Under the pieces are notes generated by a model. It saw only the letters and a list, made by a program, of their open reading frames with translations. It made no database searches and was not told the DNA's origin. Source: Glutamicibacter halophytocola (GTDB lineage: Bacteria; Actinomycetota; Actinomycetes; Actinomycetales; Micrococcaceae). Taken from it: 64,000 bases of DNA. Positions 16,629 through 26,722 of the stretch are shown piece after piece. The translations under genes were made by a program, and so were the position numbers. Position 1 is the first letter of the stretch, and each line of letters starts with the position of its first letter. The stretch is taken from the NCBI RefSeq assembly GCF_001302565.1, contig NZ_CP012750.1, positions 1,550,001 through 1,614,000 of the forward strand, in the 5' to 3' direction.

Positions 16629-16668
16629 GCCCCCTTTCGTCAGTAGTGACGGCCGCGGGGCGTTTTTT
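16629..16668 (+). terminator. ilvBNC attenuator terminator
   Basis: GCCCC at the 5' side pairs with GGGGC at 16657-16661, with an inner CGTCA/TGACG stem and GTAG loop, followed by six T residues (16663-16668). It lies 43 bases after the leader-peptide stop and 37 bases before the ilvB start. Confidence 0.85.
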
Positions 16669-16705
16669 ATGCGCAAACGAAGAGATAGAAATGGAAAGGA
16701 TCCCG

Positions 16706-18589
16706 ATGAGCAACTCAACACCAGCCAATCCGGCGTCGGTTGCGAAGTCAATCAATCGATCTAAGGATGCCGCCGCCGCTGTCTCTTCCGTCGTGGAAGC
16801 TTCGAACCCGGTACAGGGTCCGAATAATATTGTTGCTCCCACACAGATGACGGGCTCACAAGCCATCGTCCGCTCGCTGGAAGAACTGGGCGTCAAAGAT
16901 GTCTTCGGATTACCAGGTGGGGCCATCCTTCCCACCTATGATCCACTGATGGATTCGACCAAGATCAACCACGTCTTGGTCCGCCACGAACAGGGTGCAG
17001 GTCACGCCGCACAGGGTTTCGCCATGGTGAGCGGGGAAGTTGGCGTATGCATCGCCACTTCCGGACCAGGCGCAACCAACCTCGTCACCGCACTGGCCGA
17101 TGCCAATATGGACTCGGTGCCAATGGTGGCAATCACCGGTCAGGTCAACAGCGCCTTTATCGGCTCTGACGCATTCCAGGAAGCAGACATTGTCGGCATC
17201 ACGATGCCGATCACCAAGCACGCCTTCCTGGTCACCAACGCGGAAGATATTCCCAAGACCCTGGCCAGCGCCTTCTACCTGGCACAGACCGGACGTCCCG
17301 GTCCGGTGCTGGTGGACATCACCAAGGACGCGCAGCAGTCGGAGATGACCTTCTCCTGGCCGCCCAAGGTGGATCTGCCCGGCTACCGCGTGGTGACCCG
17401 CGGCCACAACAAGCAGCTGCGAGAAGCAGCCAAGCTGATCGCAGCGGCAACCCGCCCGGTGCTGTATGTCGGCGGTGGCGTGATCAAGGCCAACGCCCAC
17501 GAGCAGCTCAAGGAATTCGCGGAATACATCAACGCGCCAGTGGTCACCACCCTGACCGCCCGCGGTGCCTTCCCGGATTCTCACGAACAGCATGTGGGCA
17601 TGCCGGGCATGCACGGTGCGGTGTCCGCAGTGACCGCATTGCAGCAGTCGGACCTGCTGATCACCCTCGGGGCCCGCTTCGATGACCGGGTCACCGGCGT
17701 GCTTTCCTCCTTCGCCCCGAACGCGAAGGTGATCCACGCCGATATCGACCCTGCGGAAATCTCCAAGAACCGCGTGGCGGACGTGCCGATTGTGGGCTCG
17801 CTGGATGAAATCATCCCGCAGCTGCAGGAAGCCTGCGCAACGCGCTTCGAGAATGAGCCGCAGCAGGATCTTTCCAGCTGGTGGGGCTTGCTCAATCGCC
17901 TGCGCGAGACCTACCCGATCGGCTACACCGAGACCCAGGACGGGCTTTCGGCGCCACAGCACGTCATCCAGCGCATTGGCGAGCTCACCGGGCCAGAAGG
18001 CGTGTACGTTGCCGGCGTGGGACAGCACCAGATGTGGGCCGCCCAGTTCGTCAAGTACGAGCGCCCGCGCTCGTGGCTGAACTCGGCCGGGCTGGGCACC
18101 ATGGGCTACTCGGTCCCTGCGGCCATGGGTGCCAAGGTTGCACAGCCGGATCGCGTGGTCTGGGCCATTGACGGAGACGGCTGCTTCCAGATGACCAACC
18201 AGGAACTGGCCACCTGCGTGATCAACAATATTCCCATCAAGGTCGCGGTGATCAACAACTCGTCGCTGGGCATGGTTCGCCAGTGGCAGACGCTGTTCTA
18301 CGATTCCCGGTACTCGAACACCGATTTGAATACCGGGCACGGGACCGCGCGCGTTCCCGACTTCGTGAAGCTGGCCGATGCCTACGGTTGCGTGGGCCTG
18401 CGCTGCGAACGCGACGAGGACATCGACGCCACCATTGCCAAGGCATTGGAAATCAATGACCGTCCCGTGGTGATCGACTTTGTCGTCTCGGCCGACTCGA
18501 TGGTGTGGCCTATGGTTCCATCGGGCGTGAGCAACGACCAGATCCAGATCGCCAGGGGCATGACCCCGGAATGGGAAGAGGAGGACTAG
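16706..18589 (+). CDS. ilvB: Acetolactate synthase, large catalytic subunit
   Basis: A 627-residue thiamine-diphosphate and FAD enzyme catalysing the first common step of valine, leucine and isoleucine synthesis. The catalytic glutamate is Glu95 in [12 protein letters not shown], '[10 protein letters not shown]' lies at 67-76, and the ThDP-metal motif starts GDG at 490-492 and ends 'INN' about 25 residues later. The N-terminal 45 residues are a low-complexity extension typical of actinobacterial homologues. AAAGGA lies five bases before the ATG at 16706, which is why it is preferred over the ATG at 16691. It is followed by ilvN after three bases. Confidence 0.95.
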   Translation: MSNSTPANPASVAKSINRSKDAAAAVSSVVEASNPVQGPNNIVAPTQMTGSQAIVRSLEELGVKDVFGLPGGAILPTYDPLMDSTKINHVLVRHEQGAGHAAQGFAMVSGEVGVCIATSGPGATNLVTALADANMDSVPMVAITGQVNSAFIGSDAFQEADIVGITMPITKHAFLVTNAEDIPKTLASAFYLAQTGRPGPVLVDITKDAQQSEMTFSWPPKVDLPGYRVVTRGHNKQLREAAKLIAAATRPVLYVGGGVIKANAHEQLKEFAEYINAPVVTTLTARGAFPDSHEQHVGMPGMHGAVSAVTALQQSDLLITLGARFDDRVTGVLSSFAPNAKVIHADIDPAEISKNRVADVPIVGSLDEIIPQLQEACATRFENEPQQDLSSWWGLLNRLRETYPIGYTETQDGLSAPQHVIQRIGELTGPEGVYVAGVGQHQMWAAQFVKYERPRSWLNSAGLGTMGYSVPAAMGAKVAQPDRVVWAIDGDGCFQMTNQELATCVINNIPIKVAVINNSSLGMVRQWQTLFYDSRYSNTDLNTGHGTARVPDFVKLADAYGCVGLRCERDEDIDATIAKALEINDRPVVIDFVVSADSMVWPMVPSGVSNDQIQIARGMTPEWEEED

Positions 18590-18592
18590 AAC

Positions 18593-19111
18593 ATGGCAAA
18601 GCACACTCTGTCGGTACTGGTTGAAGACGTTCCCGGTGTACTCACCCGAGTAGCCAGCCTCTTCGCCCGCCGTGCCTTCAACATCCACTCGCTGGCTGTG
18701 GGCCCCACGGAAATTGACGGCATCAGCCGCATGACCGTGGTGGTCGACGCCGAGGGGGATTCCCTGGAGCAGGTGACCAAGCAGCTGAACAAGCTGATCA
18801 ACGTCATCAAGATTGTCGAGCTGCTTCCGGAAACTTCGGTGCAGCGCGACCACATCATGATCAAGGTGCGCGCCGACGCGGCGACCCGCCTGCAGGTGAC
18901 TCAGGCTGCGGAACTCTTCCGTGCCTCCGTCATCGATGTGTCCACGGACTCGCTGGTGGTCGAGGCCACCGGCAATGCAGCGAAGATCGAGGCGCTTTTG
19001 GCGGTGCTGGAGCCCTTCGGCATTCGCGAAATCGTCCAGTCGGGCACCCTTGCGGTAGGCCGCGGCGCCAAGTCCATGAGCGACCGCGCATTGAAGACCC
19101 TGAGCGCCTAG
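18593..19111 (+). CDS. ilvN: Acetolactate synthase, small regulatory subunit
   Basis: A 172-residue regulatory subunit that binds valine and confers feedback inhibition on IlvB. It has an N-terminal ACT domain ('LSVLVEDVPGVLTRVASLFARRAFNIHSL' at about residues 6-34) and a C-terminal half of the AHAS-regulatory type ('ATGNAAKIEALLAVLEPFGIREIVQSGTLAVGRG'). The ribosome-binding site GAGGAGG lies inside the last codons of ilvB, so the two are tightly coupled. Confidence 0.95.
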   Translation: MAKHTLSVLVEDVPGVLTRVASLFARRAFNIHSLAVGPTEIDGISRMTVVVDAEGDSLEQVTKQLNKLINVIKIVELLPETSVQRDHIMIKVRADAATRLQVTQAAELFRASVIDVSTDSLVVEATGNAAKIEALLAVLEPFGIREIVQSGTLAVGRGAKSMSDRALKTLSA

Positions 19112-19185
19112 GGCGCACAGAAGACTTCTACGGACACGAACTACAAATTTTAGATACTTGGCACCTAGCTTAGAAATTGAGCTAA

Positions 19186-20247
<1,062 letters not shown>

Positions 20248-20282
20248 TCTCCGGCGCTCGCTCTAGTTTGCGATAGCTGACA

Positions 20283-20329
20283 AAAGGTCCGGTTTACTAC
20301 CCCCATATGGGGTAGTGAACCGGACCTTT
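20283..20329 (+). terminator. Strong intrinsic terminator after ilvC
   Basis: A stem of about 20 pairs starting AAAGGTCCGGTT and ending AACCGGACCTTT, with ACTACCCC/GGGGTAGT in the upper part and a CATAT loop. T residues follow. It ends the ilvBNC transcript and faces the convergent secreted-protein gene. Confidence 0.88.
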
Positions 20330-20438
20330 CGTCGCGACCGTGTAATGCGAAAAACATTCCGGTTTGCCTCCGAAGCTTGGGGACAAATCGGCATGCTTTC
20401 TTGCGGGGTGCTGGTATTAGCGGACTTTGTTTATATGG

Positions 20439-21044
20439 CTAGCGCTTCGAAGCCCGGTAGCCTGCCTTGCGCGCATCGGCAGTAGTCTTGAAGCACTCTT
20501 CAGGCTTTGTCCGTTCGTAGTACGCTCCGCCGCGTACGTGGTACTTCCACTCATTCTTGCTACCTGTCCGGTTTCCCTTGACCGGGAATCCTGAGGGGCA
20601 GCTGTAGGACTTTCCGCTCATCTTGACCGAGCGCTTGGCAGCTGCCTTTTTCACAGTCAAGGTCTGCGTTTTGGATACCGTTGAGGTCTTGCCCTTGAGC
20701 TGGTACTTTACGGTGGTCTTGACCTTGTAAGTCCCCGCAGCTACCTTGGCTGACTTCTTATTCTTGGCAACGGTTTTCTTGCCCTTGGTGACTGTCAGGA
20801 CAGCTGATTTGATCTTGACGTTCTTGGCCTTGGCGTAGCTTGGCTTGATAGTTGCCTTGGCATTGCCCTTGACGGTCTTGTTGCCGATTTTTTTGATGGT
20901 GACCGGTGCAGACTTTTTTGCTGCCACGATACCGATGCTCGGCGCTGACGCCGGTAGCGGTGTTGCCGATGCTACTGCGACACCTGAGAAAGCGAGCGCG
21001 CAGGCTGCGATGACAGCAAGCAAGCGCCTAACAATGTTTGTCAT
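20439..21044 (-). CDS. Lysine-rich secreted protein with C-terminal cysteine-containing ('sunset'-like) domain
   Basis: A 201-residue protein. Residues 1-28 form a Sec signal peptide (RRLLAVIAACALAFSGVAVASA). The middle, about residues 40-135, is extremely rich in Lys, Val and Thr with a repeating beta-strand pattern such as 'VTIKKIGNKTVKGNAKATIKP', as in small bacterial Ig-like or chitin-binding-like folds. The C-terminal 55 residues have 'CPSGFPVKGN ... YHVRGGAYYERTKPEECFKTTADARKAGYRASKR', the layout of a short extracellular domain found at the ends of actinobacterial secreted nucleases and wall proteins. It probably binds an anionic wall polymer or nucleic acid. It is not in an operon with the pilus genes but is adjacent and co-directional. 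Confidence 0.75.
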   Translation of the reverse strand: MTNIVRRLLAVIAACALAFSGVAVASATPLPASAPSIGIVAAKKSAPVTIKKIGNKTVKGNAKATIKPSYAKAKNVKIKSAVLTVTKGKKTVAKNKKSAKVAAGTYKVKTTVKYQLKGKTSTVSKTQTLTVKKAAAKRSVKMSGKSYSCPSGFPVKGNRTGSKNEWKYHVRGGAYYERTKPEECFKTTADARKAGYRASKR

Positions 21045-21195
21045 TTTTCCTCATGATTCAGAGTACGAGTGAAGAACTTGAATGTTCCAGTATTGATTCT
21101 AATACGAAAGGATCAATTCTTCACTCGTGAATATCCACGCCACCGGATAAATGGAAAAAGCGGGCCTTGCCAAGATTGATTCTCATCATGAATGC

Positions 21196-22098
21196 TCATG
21201 GCCGCTTCACACCAGGATTGCGTCCGGCGAAATAGACCCAGGCTGCGGCTGCCAGCACGGCGGCCCCGTCAAACACGGACCACCAGGGGAAACCTGGAAT
21301 GTCGGGCGCCTTGCCCAGGGCGTTGAGATCTTCAATTGGCGTGGGCAGAATGCGTTCGGCTGTGACGAGCATTCGATGTGAATTGATGCCTAGCGGAGTG
21401 CAAGTTACCAGCGTGGTGAGGTCTTTCCCGTATTGGGGAACCAAGGATTTGGTTTCATCCGGGAGCACAGTTTGGGTTTCGATTACTTGATAGGAGAGGA
21501 CTTCTCCGAGCACTTCAATGGTGAAGGTATCCCCGATTTTCAGCTTTGGAAGATCATTGAACAGCGTTGCATCTGGAAGGCCCCGGTGTGCTGTGAGCAC
21601 CGAATGCTGGGAGATGCCGCCCACGGGCAGAGCTGTTCCTTCGAGATGCCCGACTCCGCGCTCCAAGGTTGCGGCATCGGTGCCGTGGTAGATGGGCAGG
21701 TCCACGTTGATCGCTGGAATTCTCAAGCGTCCCATCAGGCCATCATCAGATACCTTGAGCAGCTCATCGTAGGACTGGCTATCGCCTTGGCGCCCGTCGC
21801 TGGTCGGCACATTGCTGGCGGGGGAGAGCAGCGCGCCTCCGACAAGTTGCTGGTTGTACTCGTGTGCCTTGTCCAGCTCTGCCTGCAACCAATCCGGTTC
21901 ATCTTCTGATATTTCGGAGGAGATCATGCCAATGGTCTTGGACTGGTTGTACTGGGCAAACCAACTGGCAGTGGATGGATAAAGCAGTGTCAGCGCGCCA
22001 AGAAGAAATACGCTCGCAATAGCCAAGGTCGCGACTGGCACTTTCCAGCCCCGGGGAGCCTTCGTGGTGTTCGTGTCCTTCTGGTCCACTGCGGACAT
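21196..22098 (-). CDS. Class C sortase (pilin polymerase)
   Basis: A 300-residue membrane transpeptidase that links pilin subunits through their LPXTG threonine and a pilin-motif lysine. It has an N-terminal transmembrane helix at about residues 18-42 and a C-terminal hydrophobic helix at about 272-290, both typical of class C. The catalytic residues are His171 (LTAHRG), Cys233 (TLVTCTP) and Arg242 (NSHRMLV). GAGGAG precedes the ATG by six bases. It is the last gene of the adhesin-pilin-sortase unit. Confidence 0.93.
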   Translation of the reverse strand: MSAVDQKDTNTTKAPRGWKVPVATLAIASVFLLGALTLLYPSTASWFAQYNQSKTIGMISSEISEDEPDWLQAELDKAHEYNQQLVGGALLSPASNVPTSDGRQGDSQSYDELLKVSDDGLMGRLRIPAINVDLPIYHGTDAATLERGVGHLEGTALPVGGISQHSVLTAHRGLPDATLFNDLPKLKIGDTFTIEVLGEVLSYQVIETQTVLPDETKSLVPQYGKDLTTLVTCTPLGINSHRMLVTAERILPTPIEDLNALGKAPDIPGFPWWSVFDGAAVLAAAAWVYFAGRNPGVKRP

Positions 22099-22167
22099 GG
22101 AATGCTCCTCTTCTCAGGTGCGGACTATGATCATGGCGAACTTGGCAAGCTCTTGCCGGGAGTTAAA

Positions 22168-22214
22168 CCGCAGAAGCGGGAGAACGATTAATCCTCGTCC
22201 TCCCACTTCTGCGG
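22168..22214 (-). terminator. Hairpin between pilin and sortase genes
   Basis: CCGCAGAAG and CTTCTGCGG pair perfectly (nine pairs), continued after one mismatch by GGGAG/CTCCC, with a 17-base loop. It sits 30 bases after the pilin stop. It could terminate part of the transcription, so that much more pilin than sortase is made. Confidence 0.55.
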
Positions 22215-22243
22215 CCTGCCAGCATGAATTTGCTGGTCGTGGT

Positions 22244-23650
22244 TTACTCAGCGCGGCGCTGGCGTGCTCGCCGCTGTACCAATACAGCACCACCGGCTAC
22301 AGCCATGAGGCCGATACCTGCCAGCGTGAATAGCAAGGTGCCTTGTGCACCGGTCAGTGGAAGATCCGGTCCGTCGGCTTTGTGGTTGGTTACTGTGAGC
22401 TCGGCGGTGGCACCTGCATCCACTGCGGGGACCTCGGACCACGGATTGGCAGGAAGAACAAATCCTGCCGGAGCAACGGTCTCCCGCACCCAATAGGTTT
22501 CGGTGAGATCATCATCGATACCCACGTGGACCTGCCAGACGATTTCGCCGCTGTCATTGGTCGTGGCAGTGGCGATCGGATCACCAGTCGGTTCACCATC
22601 TACTGGTGCTTCGGCGTAGAGCTCGAACTTTGCGCCGGCCAGAATCTGGTCGCCTTCATCCGTCTTGATGAGCTTGATGGTGCCCAAGTTGGTGTTGGCT
22701 GGATCCTTGACGGTAGTCCCGTTGATGGTCAGGCTTGCCTCGTTGACGACCTTCCCGTCCTCGGGGATGGCGTTGACCGTGGTAACCAAGTCGATACTGA
22801 AGGTGGCTTCCCCGGCGCTATCAAGCTTTGCCAGTCCGGAAGCGGTCAACGAAATCTCGGTATTGTCGGCTGAGATTACGTAATCGGCCGCATCCAGAGG
22901 TGCGCCATTGAGCGAAAGCGCGCCCCAGGAGACGAAGGTCAATTGCGCAGGAAGCACGTCAGCGAGGGTGAATGACTCGTAGGGAAGATCAGAAGCGGGA
23001 ACAGTCGTTTCCAGCGTCCACGTGACGTTGTCGCCCAGCAGCTGAGCGGTGTCGTCCACCGTCTTGCTCAGGTTGATTTCATTGAGCAGGTTCTTCGGAT
23101 ACACGTGAACGTTGTAGTTCCATGACCCATCCTCATTGGGATATGGAACAGTTACCCAGAACGGATCATGTTTCTGGCTGATCAGGTTATCGCCGGACTT
23201 GGTTTCGGTGACCAGGTACAGTCCCAAATTCAAGCCGGAGAATGTGGCCACCCCCGAGGCATCCGTTGTCGTCGCTGTGCTTGCTCCCAGCGTGTATTCA
23301 GCGGAGGGAAGCGATGGCGCGCTTCCGGCAGATGTCACTGCCTCCGAGAGCTCCCAGCCTTCGGCGGTGCTCAAATCAATGGGTGATCCATCATGCAGCA
23401 CCTGCTGCAAGGTGAACTCAACCCCGGCCAGTTCCTTGTCCAAGCCTGGATCAGGAGTGATTTCATTACCATCGCCCGCCTCGCCCGGCGTAGCCGAGGA
23501 CTTGTGGATGCTAATGGAACCGGTCATGCCCGAATCAATGCCCGGTGCATCGTCGGCAGCAGCGGCGGTGGCCCCCAATAACCCCGCCCCAGCCAGCGCT
23601 AGCGCGCTTGCTCCGGCAATCAACTTGCCGAGTCGTTGTTCGCTGAACAC
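22244..23650 (-). CDS. Major pilin subunit, LPXTG-anchored (SpaH/EbpB-type)
   Basis: A 468-residue shaft pilin. A signal peptide covers residues 1-31 (ending ATAAAA). The pilin motif WNYNVHVYPKN is at 177-187, with Lys186 the likely isopeptide acceptor. Two Cna-B-like domains follow, with an E-box-type 'YWVRETVAPAGF' near 396-407. The sorting signal LPLTG is at 430-434, followed by a hydrophobic stretch and an Arg-rich tail. The start is GTG with GAGGAG five bases upstream. Intramolecular Lys-Asn isopeptide bonds are expected from the family but not shown. Confidence 0.92.
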   Translation of the reverse strand: MFSEQRLGKLIAGASALALAGAGLLGATAAAADDAPGIDSGMTGSISIHKSSATPGEAGDGNEITPDPGLDKELAGVEFTLQQVLHDGSPIDLSTAEGWELSEAVTSAGSAPSLPSAEYTLGASTATTTDASGVATFSGLNLGLYLVTETKSGDNLISQKHDPFWVTVPYPNEDGSWNYNVHVYPKNLLNEINLSKTVDDTAQLLGDNVTWTLETTVPASDLPYESFTLADVLPAQLTFVSWGALSLNGAPLDAADYVISADNTEISLTASGLAKLDSAGEATFSIDLVTTVNAIPEDGKVVNEASLTINGTTVKDPANTNLGTIKLIKTDEGDQILAGAKFELYAEAPVDGEPTGDPIATATTNDSGEIVWQVHVGIDDDLTETYWVRETVAPAGFVLPANPWSEVPAVDAGATAELTVTNHKADGPDLPLTGAQGTLLFTLAGIGLMAVAGGAVLVQRRARQRRAE

Positions 23651-23681
23651 AATTACTCCTCATAACGAATTGCGAATGATT

Positions 23682-23714
23682 GCGGTACCGGCCCCCAAGT
23701 AATACCGGTACCGC
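23682..23714 (-). terminator. Hairpin between adhesin and pilin genes
   Basis: GCGGTACCGG at 23682-23691 pairs perfectly with CCGGTACCGC at 23705-23714. It lies in the 87-base gap after the adhesin stop and before the pilin ribosome-binding site. No clear T-run is seen, so it may act as an mRNA processing or stability element. Confidence 0.5.
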
Positions 23715-23737
23715 GGCTTATGCGGCGGTTCTTTCAA

Positions 23738-26722
23738 CTAGCGGATCAAGCGATCGCGCCGAGCCTTCCAGAACCTGCCTCCTAGTACGCTCAACCCCAA
23801 GATCAGGATCGCCGCGCCTAGAAGATAAACGTGGTCACGTCCGAAACCGCCGGTGAGCGGTAGAACCGGACCAACCTGCTGCTCATTGACTACGGCAGCA
23901 AGTTCAACCTGCAATGCCGTGCCTTGAACAGTGAATTCATTGATGGTGTCATCTCGCTGATAACCAGGAGGTGCCAACAATTCGACCAGGGTGTAATTGC
24001 CCCAGGCCAACTTCTCGATGGAGAACTTGCCTGCAGCTGAGTCCCGGTCCGCTCCCGTGCAGGGATCCTCGGTGCAGTCAGCGACTTCCACTGACTGAGA
24101 GTCGTCGCCAACCGGGCCGGTGAGCGTCCACGTGGCGCCGGCCAGAAGGCGATCCTGCGCGTCGGTCTTGGTCCACGTCACTGAGCCTGGCTTGGCGGTG
24201 TTGACGATGGTGCAGGTGGCTTGCTGGCCCAGTTCCAATGAGATGGTTTCTCCGGTTTGCTCACCGGTTCCGGTGCAATTCCATGCGCCTGCCTCGTATC
24301 CGGCGGGACCGGACTCGGCCAGTGCATAGCTTCCCGCAGGCACCTGTGCCTCGGTGATGGCCGGTTGGCCTGTCACGCCTGAAGCCGAGATGGCAGGATC
24401 TGCGGTATTGGTTGCAGCCAGCGTCCAATCAGAGACCTTCGAGGTGCCGGAGAAGTCGTCATTATCCAGCTCCTTGAGCAGTGTCAGCTGTTGCACGCAG
24501 TCCACCGTATTGACAACCTCAACGACGTTTGGATCTGGCGAAACCGTCATCGTGTGCGTTGCTTGGTCGGTCTCGACACCGTCGATGGATGTCAGGACGG
24601 AACACAAGTCCGGAAGATCTGAGACGGTTTCCTCGACAACCACGTCGTCGCCGACGAGGTAGCCGTTGATCTCCGTGCCGAATTCCTTCTCGGCCCCATC
24701 AACGCTGAGCTGCGCTGTGCCAACGGGCTGCTCCCCGTTTGCGTATTCCTCGCCATTGACTATCCAGGTCTTTGTTACGGTCAATGCGACTTCGGCGGTA
24801 TTCGTGAAGGTGCACGTGACCTTGTCTCCCGCAGCGATGCTCACACCGTGGGCCTCCGAAACAGGATGCGAACTTCCGCAGTCGATATTGGTGAGCTGGT
24901 AGCCGGGTGTTCCACCTGACTCCGACAAGGTGTAGTCGCCGGGTGAAACCGGTGCTTCTGTTACCGAGTCGCTTCCGGAACTGCCTGCCAGGGCAGTGGG
25001 ACCTATGGCCTTCAGCGTCCAGCTATCAGCCTCGGCGTCGCCAATGACTTTCTTGATCAATGTCAGTTGCGTGCAGGTCACCGTATTTGTCACCAAGTAG
25101 CTGTTCTTGCCAACGGCAAGAGCATGCTGCCCGAGATCCCCGGATGCTTGGTAATCGCATCCTTGGGGGAGCTGAACATCAGACTCGGCCACCGTAACGG
25201 ACTCTCCCGCCTGATAGCGCGTGTTGTTGCTCTTCTTGGAATACTCAGTGCCAAATTGTGCCGAGTTCTGCCCGGTAAGTCCCAGTGTTGCGTTGAATCC
25301 CTCCGGTTGCTCGCCATTGTCGTAGCTTTGTCCGTCAATGACCCAGGTCTTGTCAACAACGACGCTTGAGCAGGTGCTCGGGATGGCCAGGGAGATCGGC
25401 TTGACCCAATCCTTGAGGGCCGAGGTGTCGCCAGAAGCACTGGAGCGAATGTTCAGTGTCCCGTAGTTTCCGCTGCAATCCGCCTGGCCGAACAGCGCGG
25501 TCAAATTCAGCGCAAATTCCGCAAAGAGCCCTTTTTCAAGATTGGCTGTTCCGGCGAAATTCTTGATGATGCCGTTGTTTGCCTTACCGGTGAATCCGGC
25601 CAGGTTTGGCAAGGCGTTCCATGTACCGCTGGTTGCCCCGGTGGATGCCCAGACATCGGCACGGGTCAGAACCAGATCGTTCTGCCCATTCTGGTTAACC
25701 AGAAGCCGCAGGTCGCCGGTGCTTCGTTGCGGGGACGGAGACGTGCTCGGCGAATTGCCCAGGGCATTGAGTTCCACAACGAGCTGCGCGGTTCCATTGC
25801 CTGTGGCTCGTTCGAAGCCGAGGTATGCATAGACTTGATTGCCAACGGTGCGCTGCAAGGCGTAGACATTGTGCACGTCGGACTTGTCACCTGCGGTGTT
25901 GACGCCACTGGTTTGGCTCGTGCTCCAGGGCCAGTCTCCTTCGCTGACACCGTTGGTGAATTGCGTAGAGTCAGAAACCCCGTCGTTGGCCGTCGGACCC
26001 GTAAGGGTTGTGGTCCAGTCATCTACAAGGTTCGAGCAGAGATTCCCATCGATTTCAAAATTTCCGATGACTGAATTGCCGAATTGGGCGTCGTTGCATG
26101 TGGCTGCAGCCGCACCGACGCTTAATTGCTTCTCTTTGGCCGCCGAGGACGGGCTGGGTTCAGCCGTAGCCGAGGCGCTCGGCGAAGCTGCAGCGGTCGC
26201 GGTGGGGGATTGAGTCGAGGATTCCTTCGTGATCTCGACCCGGGTCACCGATTTTTGGCTTTTGGCGGTTGCCGATGATGTTGCCGATGGCGTCAGCGAT
26301 GGCGTCGCCGACGGCTCGACCGGTGCGGTCGTGGCCAACGTCGGGTCAGGATTTTCAGAAGGGACGGTAGCAGAATCAGGCGTGCCCGATGCACTGGCCG
26401 TTGGTTCAGCCAGCCGCAAGGTTTCCTCCGCGGTTGGCATCGGCATTTCTGGCTCGTCGGAGCTGGATGTGCTTTGAACCGTGGCCGGATCGGACGGCCT
26501 GGCTTCCGTCGAGGAAGTCGTTTCGCTCGAAACCTGTGCCGCAGTTGATTGCTTTGCAGGTACTGGTGAAGCGGCCGCGCCTGAAGCAGCGATCAGAGTG
26601 AATGCGAGAATCGCGACGGATGATGTCCTGTACGTTTTTGAACGCAGAACGGTCCTCATTAATTGGTCACGGCGACGTCTACGTCGGCGCGCAATTCTGT
26701 CCCCAACAGGATTGCCAAACAC
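23738..26722 (-). CDS. Large LPXTG-anchored pilus tip adhesin (SpaA-type repeat protein)
   Basis: A 994-residue surface protein, probably the pilus tip or a minor pilin. An Arg-rich N-region leads into a signal helix ('SVAILAFTLIAASGAAAS', about residues 34-51). Residues 55-200 are Ser/Thr/Ala/Pro-rich linker. A beta-rich domain with paired Cys follows (about 207-460), then repeated Cna-B/prealbumin-like modules with two copies of a 'KTWxxxGxxYxNGEQPxG' unit near 462-482 and 649-669. The sorting signal LPLTG is at 954-958 with a hydrophobic helix and a basic tail. A GTG at 26722 with GGGGA upstream is preferred; ATG at 26659 (MRTVLRS) is an alternative with a more normal signal peptide but no ribosome-binding site. 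Confidence 0.88.
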   Translation of the reverse strand: MFGNPVGDRIARRRRRRRDQLMRTVLRSKTYRTSSVAILAFTLIAASGAAASPVPAKQSTAAQVSSETTSSTEARPSDPATVQSTSSSDEPEMPMPTAEETLRLAEPTASASGTPDSATVPSENPDPTLATTAPVEPSATPSLTPSATSSATAKSQKSVTRVEITKESSTQSPTATAAASPSASATAEPSPSSAAKEKQLSVGAAAATCNDAQFGNSVIGNFEIDGNLCSNLVDDWTTTLTGPTANDGVSDSTQFTNGVSEGDWPWSTSQTSGVNTAGDKSDVHNVYALQRTVGNQVYAYLGFERATGNGTAQLVVELNALGNSPSTSPSPQRSTGDLRLLVNQNGQNDLVLTRADVWASTGATSGTWNALPNLAGFTGKANNGIIKNFAGTANLEKGLFAEFALNLTALFGQADCSGNYGTLNIRSSASGDTSALKDWVKPISLAIPSTCSSVVVDKTWVIDGQSYDNGEQPEGFNATLGLTGQNSAQFGTEYSKKSNNTRYQAGESVTVAESDVQLPQGCDYQASGDLGQHALAVGKNSYLVTNTVTCTQLTLIKKVIGDAEADSWTLKAIGPTALAGSSGSDSVTEAPVSPGDYTLSESGGTPGYQLTNIDCGSSHPVSEAHGVSIAAGDKVTCTFTNTAEVALTVTKTWIVNGEEYANGEQPVGTAQLSVDGAEKEFGTEINGYLVGDDVVVEETVSDLPDLCSVLTSIDGVETDQATHTMTVSPDPNVVEVVNTVDCVQQLTLLKELDNDDFSGTSKVSDWTLAATNTADPAISASGVTGQPAITEAQVPAGSYALAESGPAGYEAGAWNCTGTGEQTGETISLELGQQATCTIVNTAKPGSVTWTKTDAQDRLLAGATWTLTGPVGDDSQSVEVADCTEDPCTGADRDSAAGKFSIEKLAWGNYTLVELLAPPGYQRDDTINEFTVQGTALQVELAAVVNEQQVGPVLPLTGGFGRDHVYLLGAAILILGLSVLGGRFWKARRDRLIR

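Noticed and set aside
16490..16705. T-box riboswitch upstream of ilvB
   Set aside because: No T-box consensus or specifier stem is visible, and the leader peptide plus terminator explain the region better.
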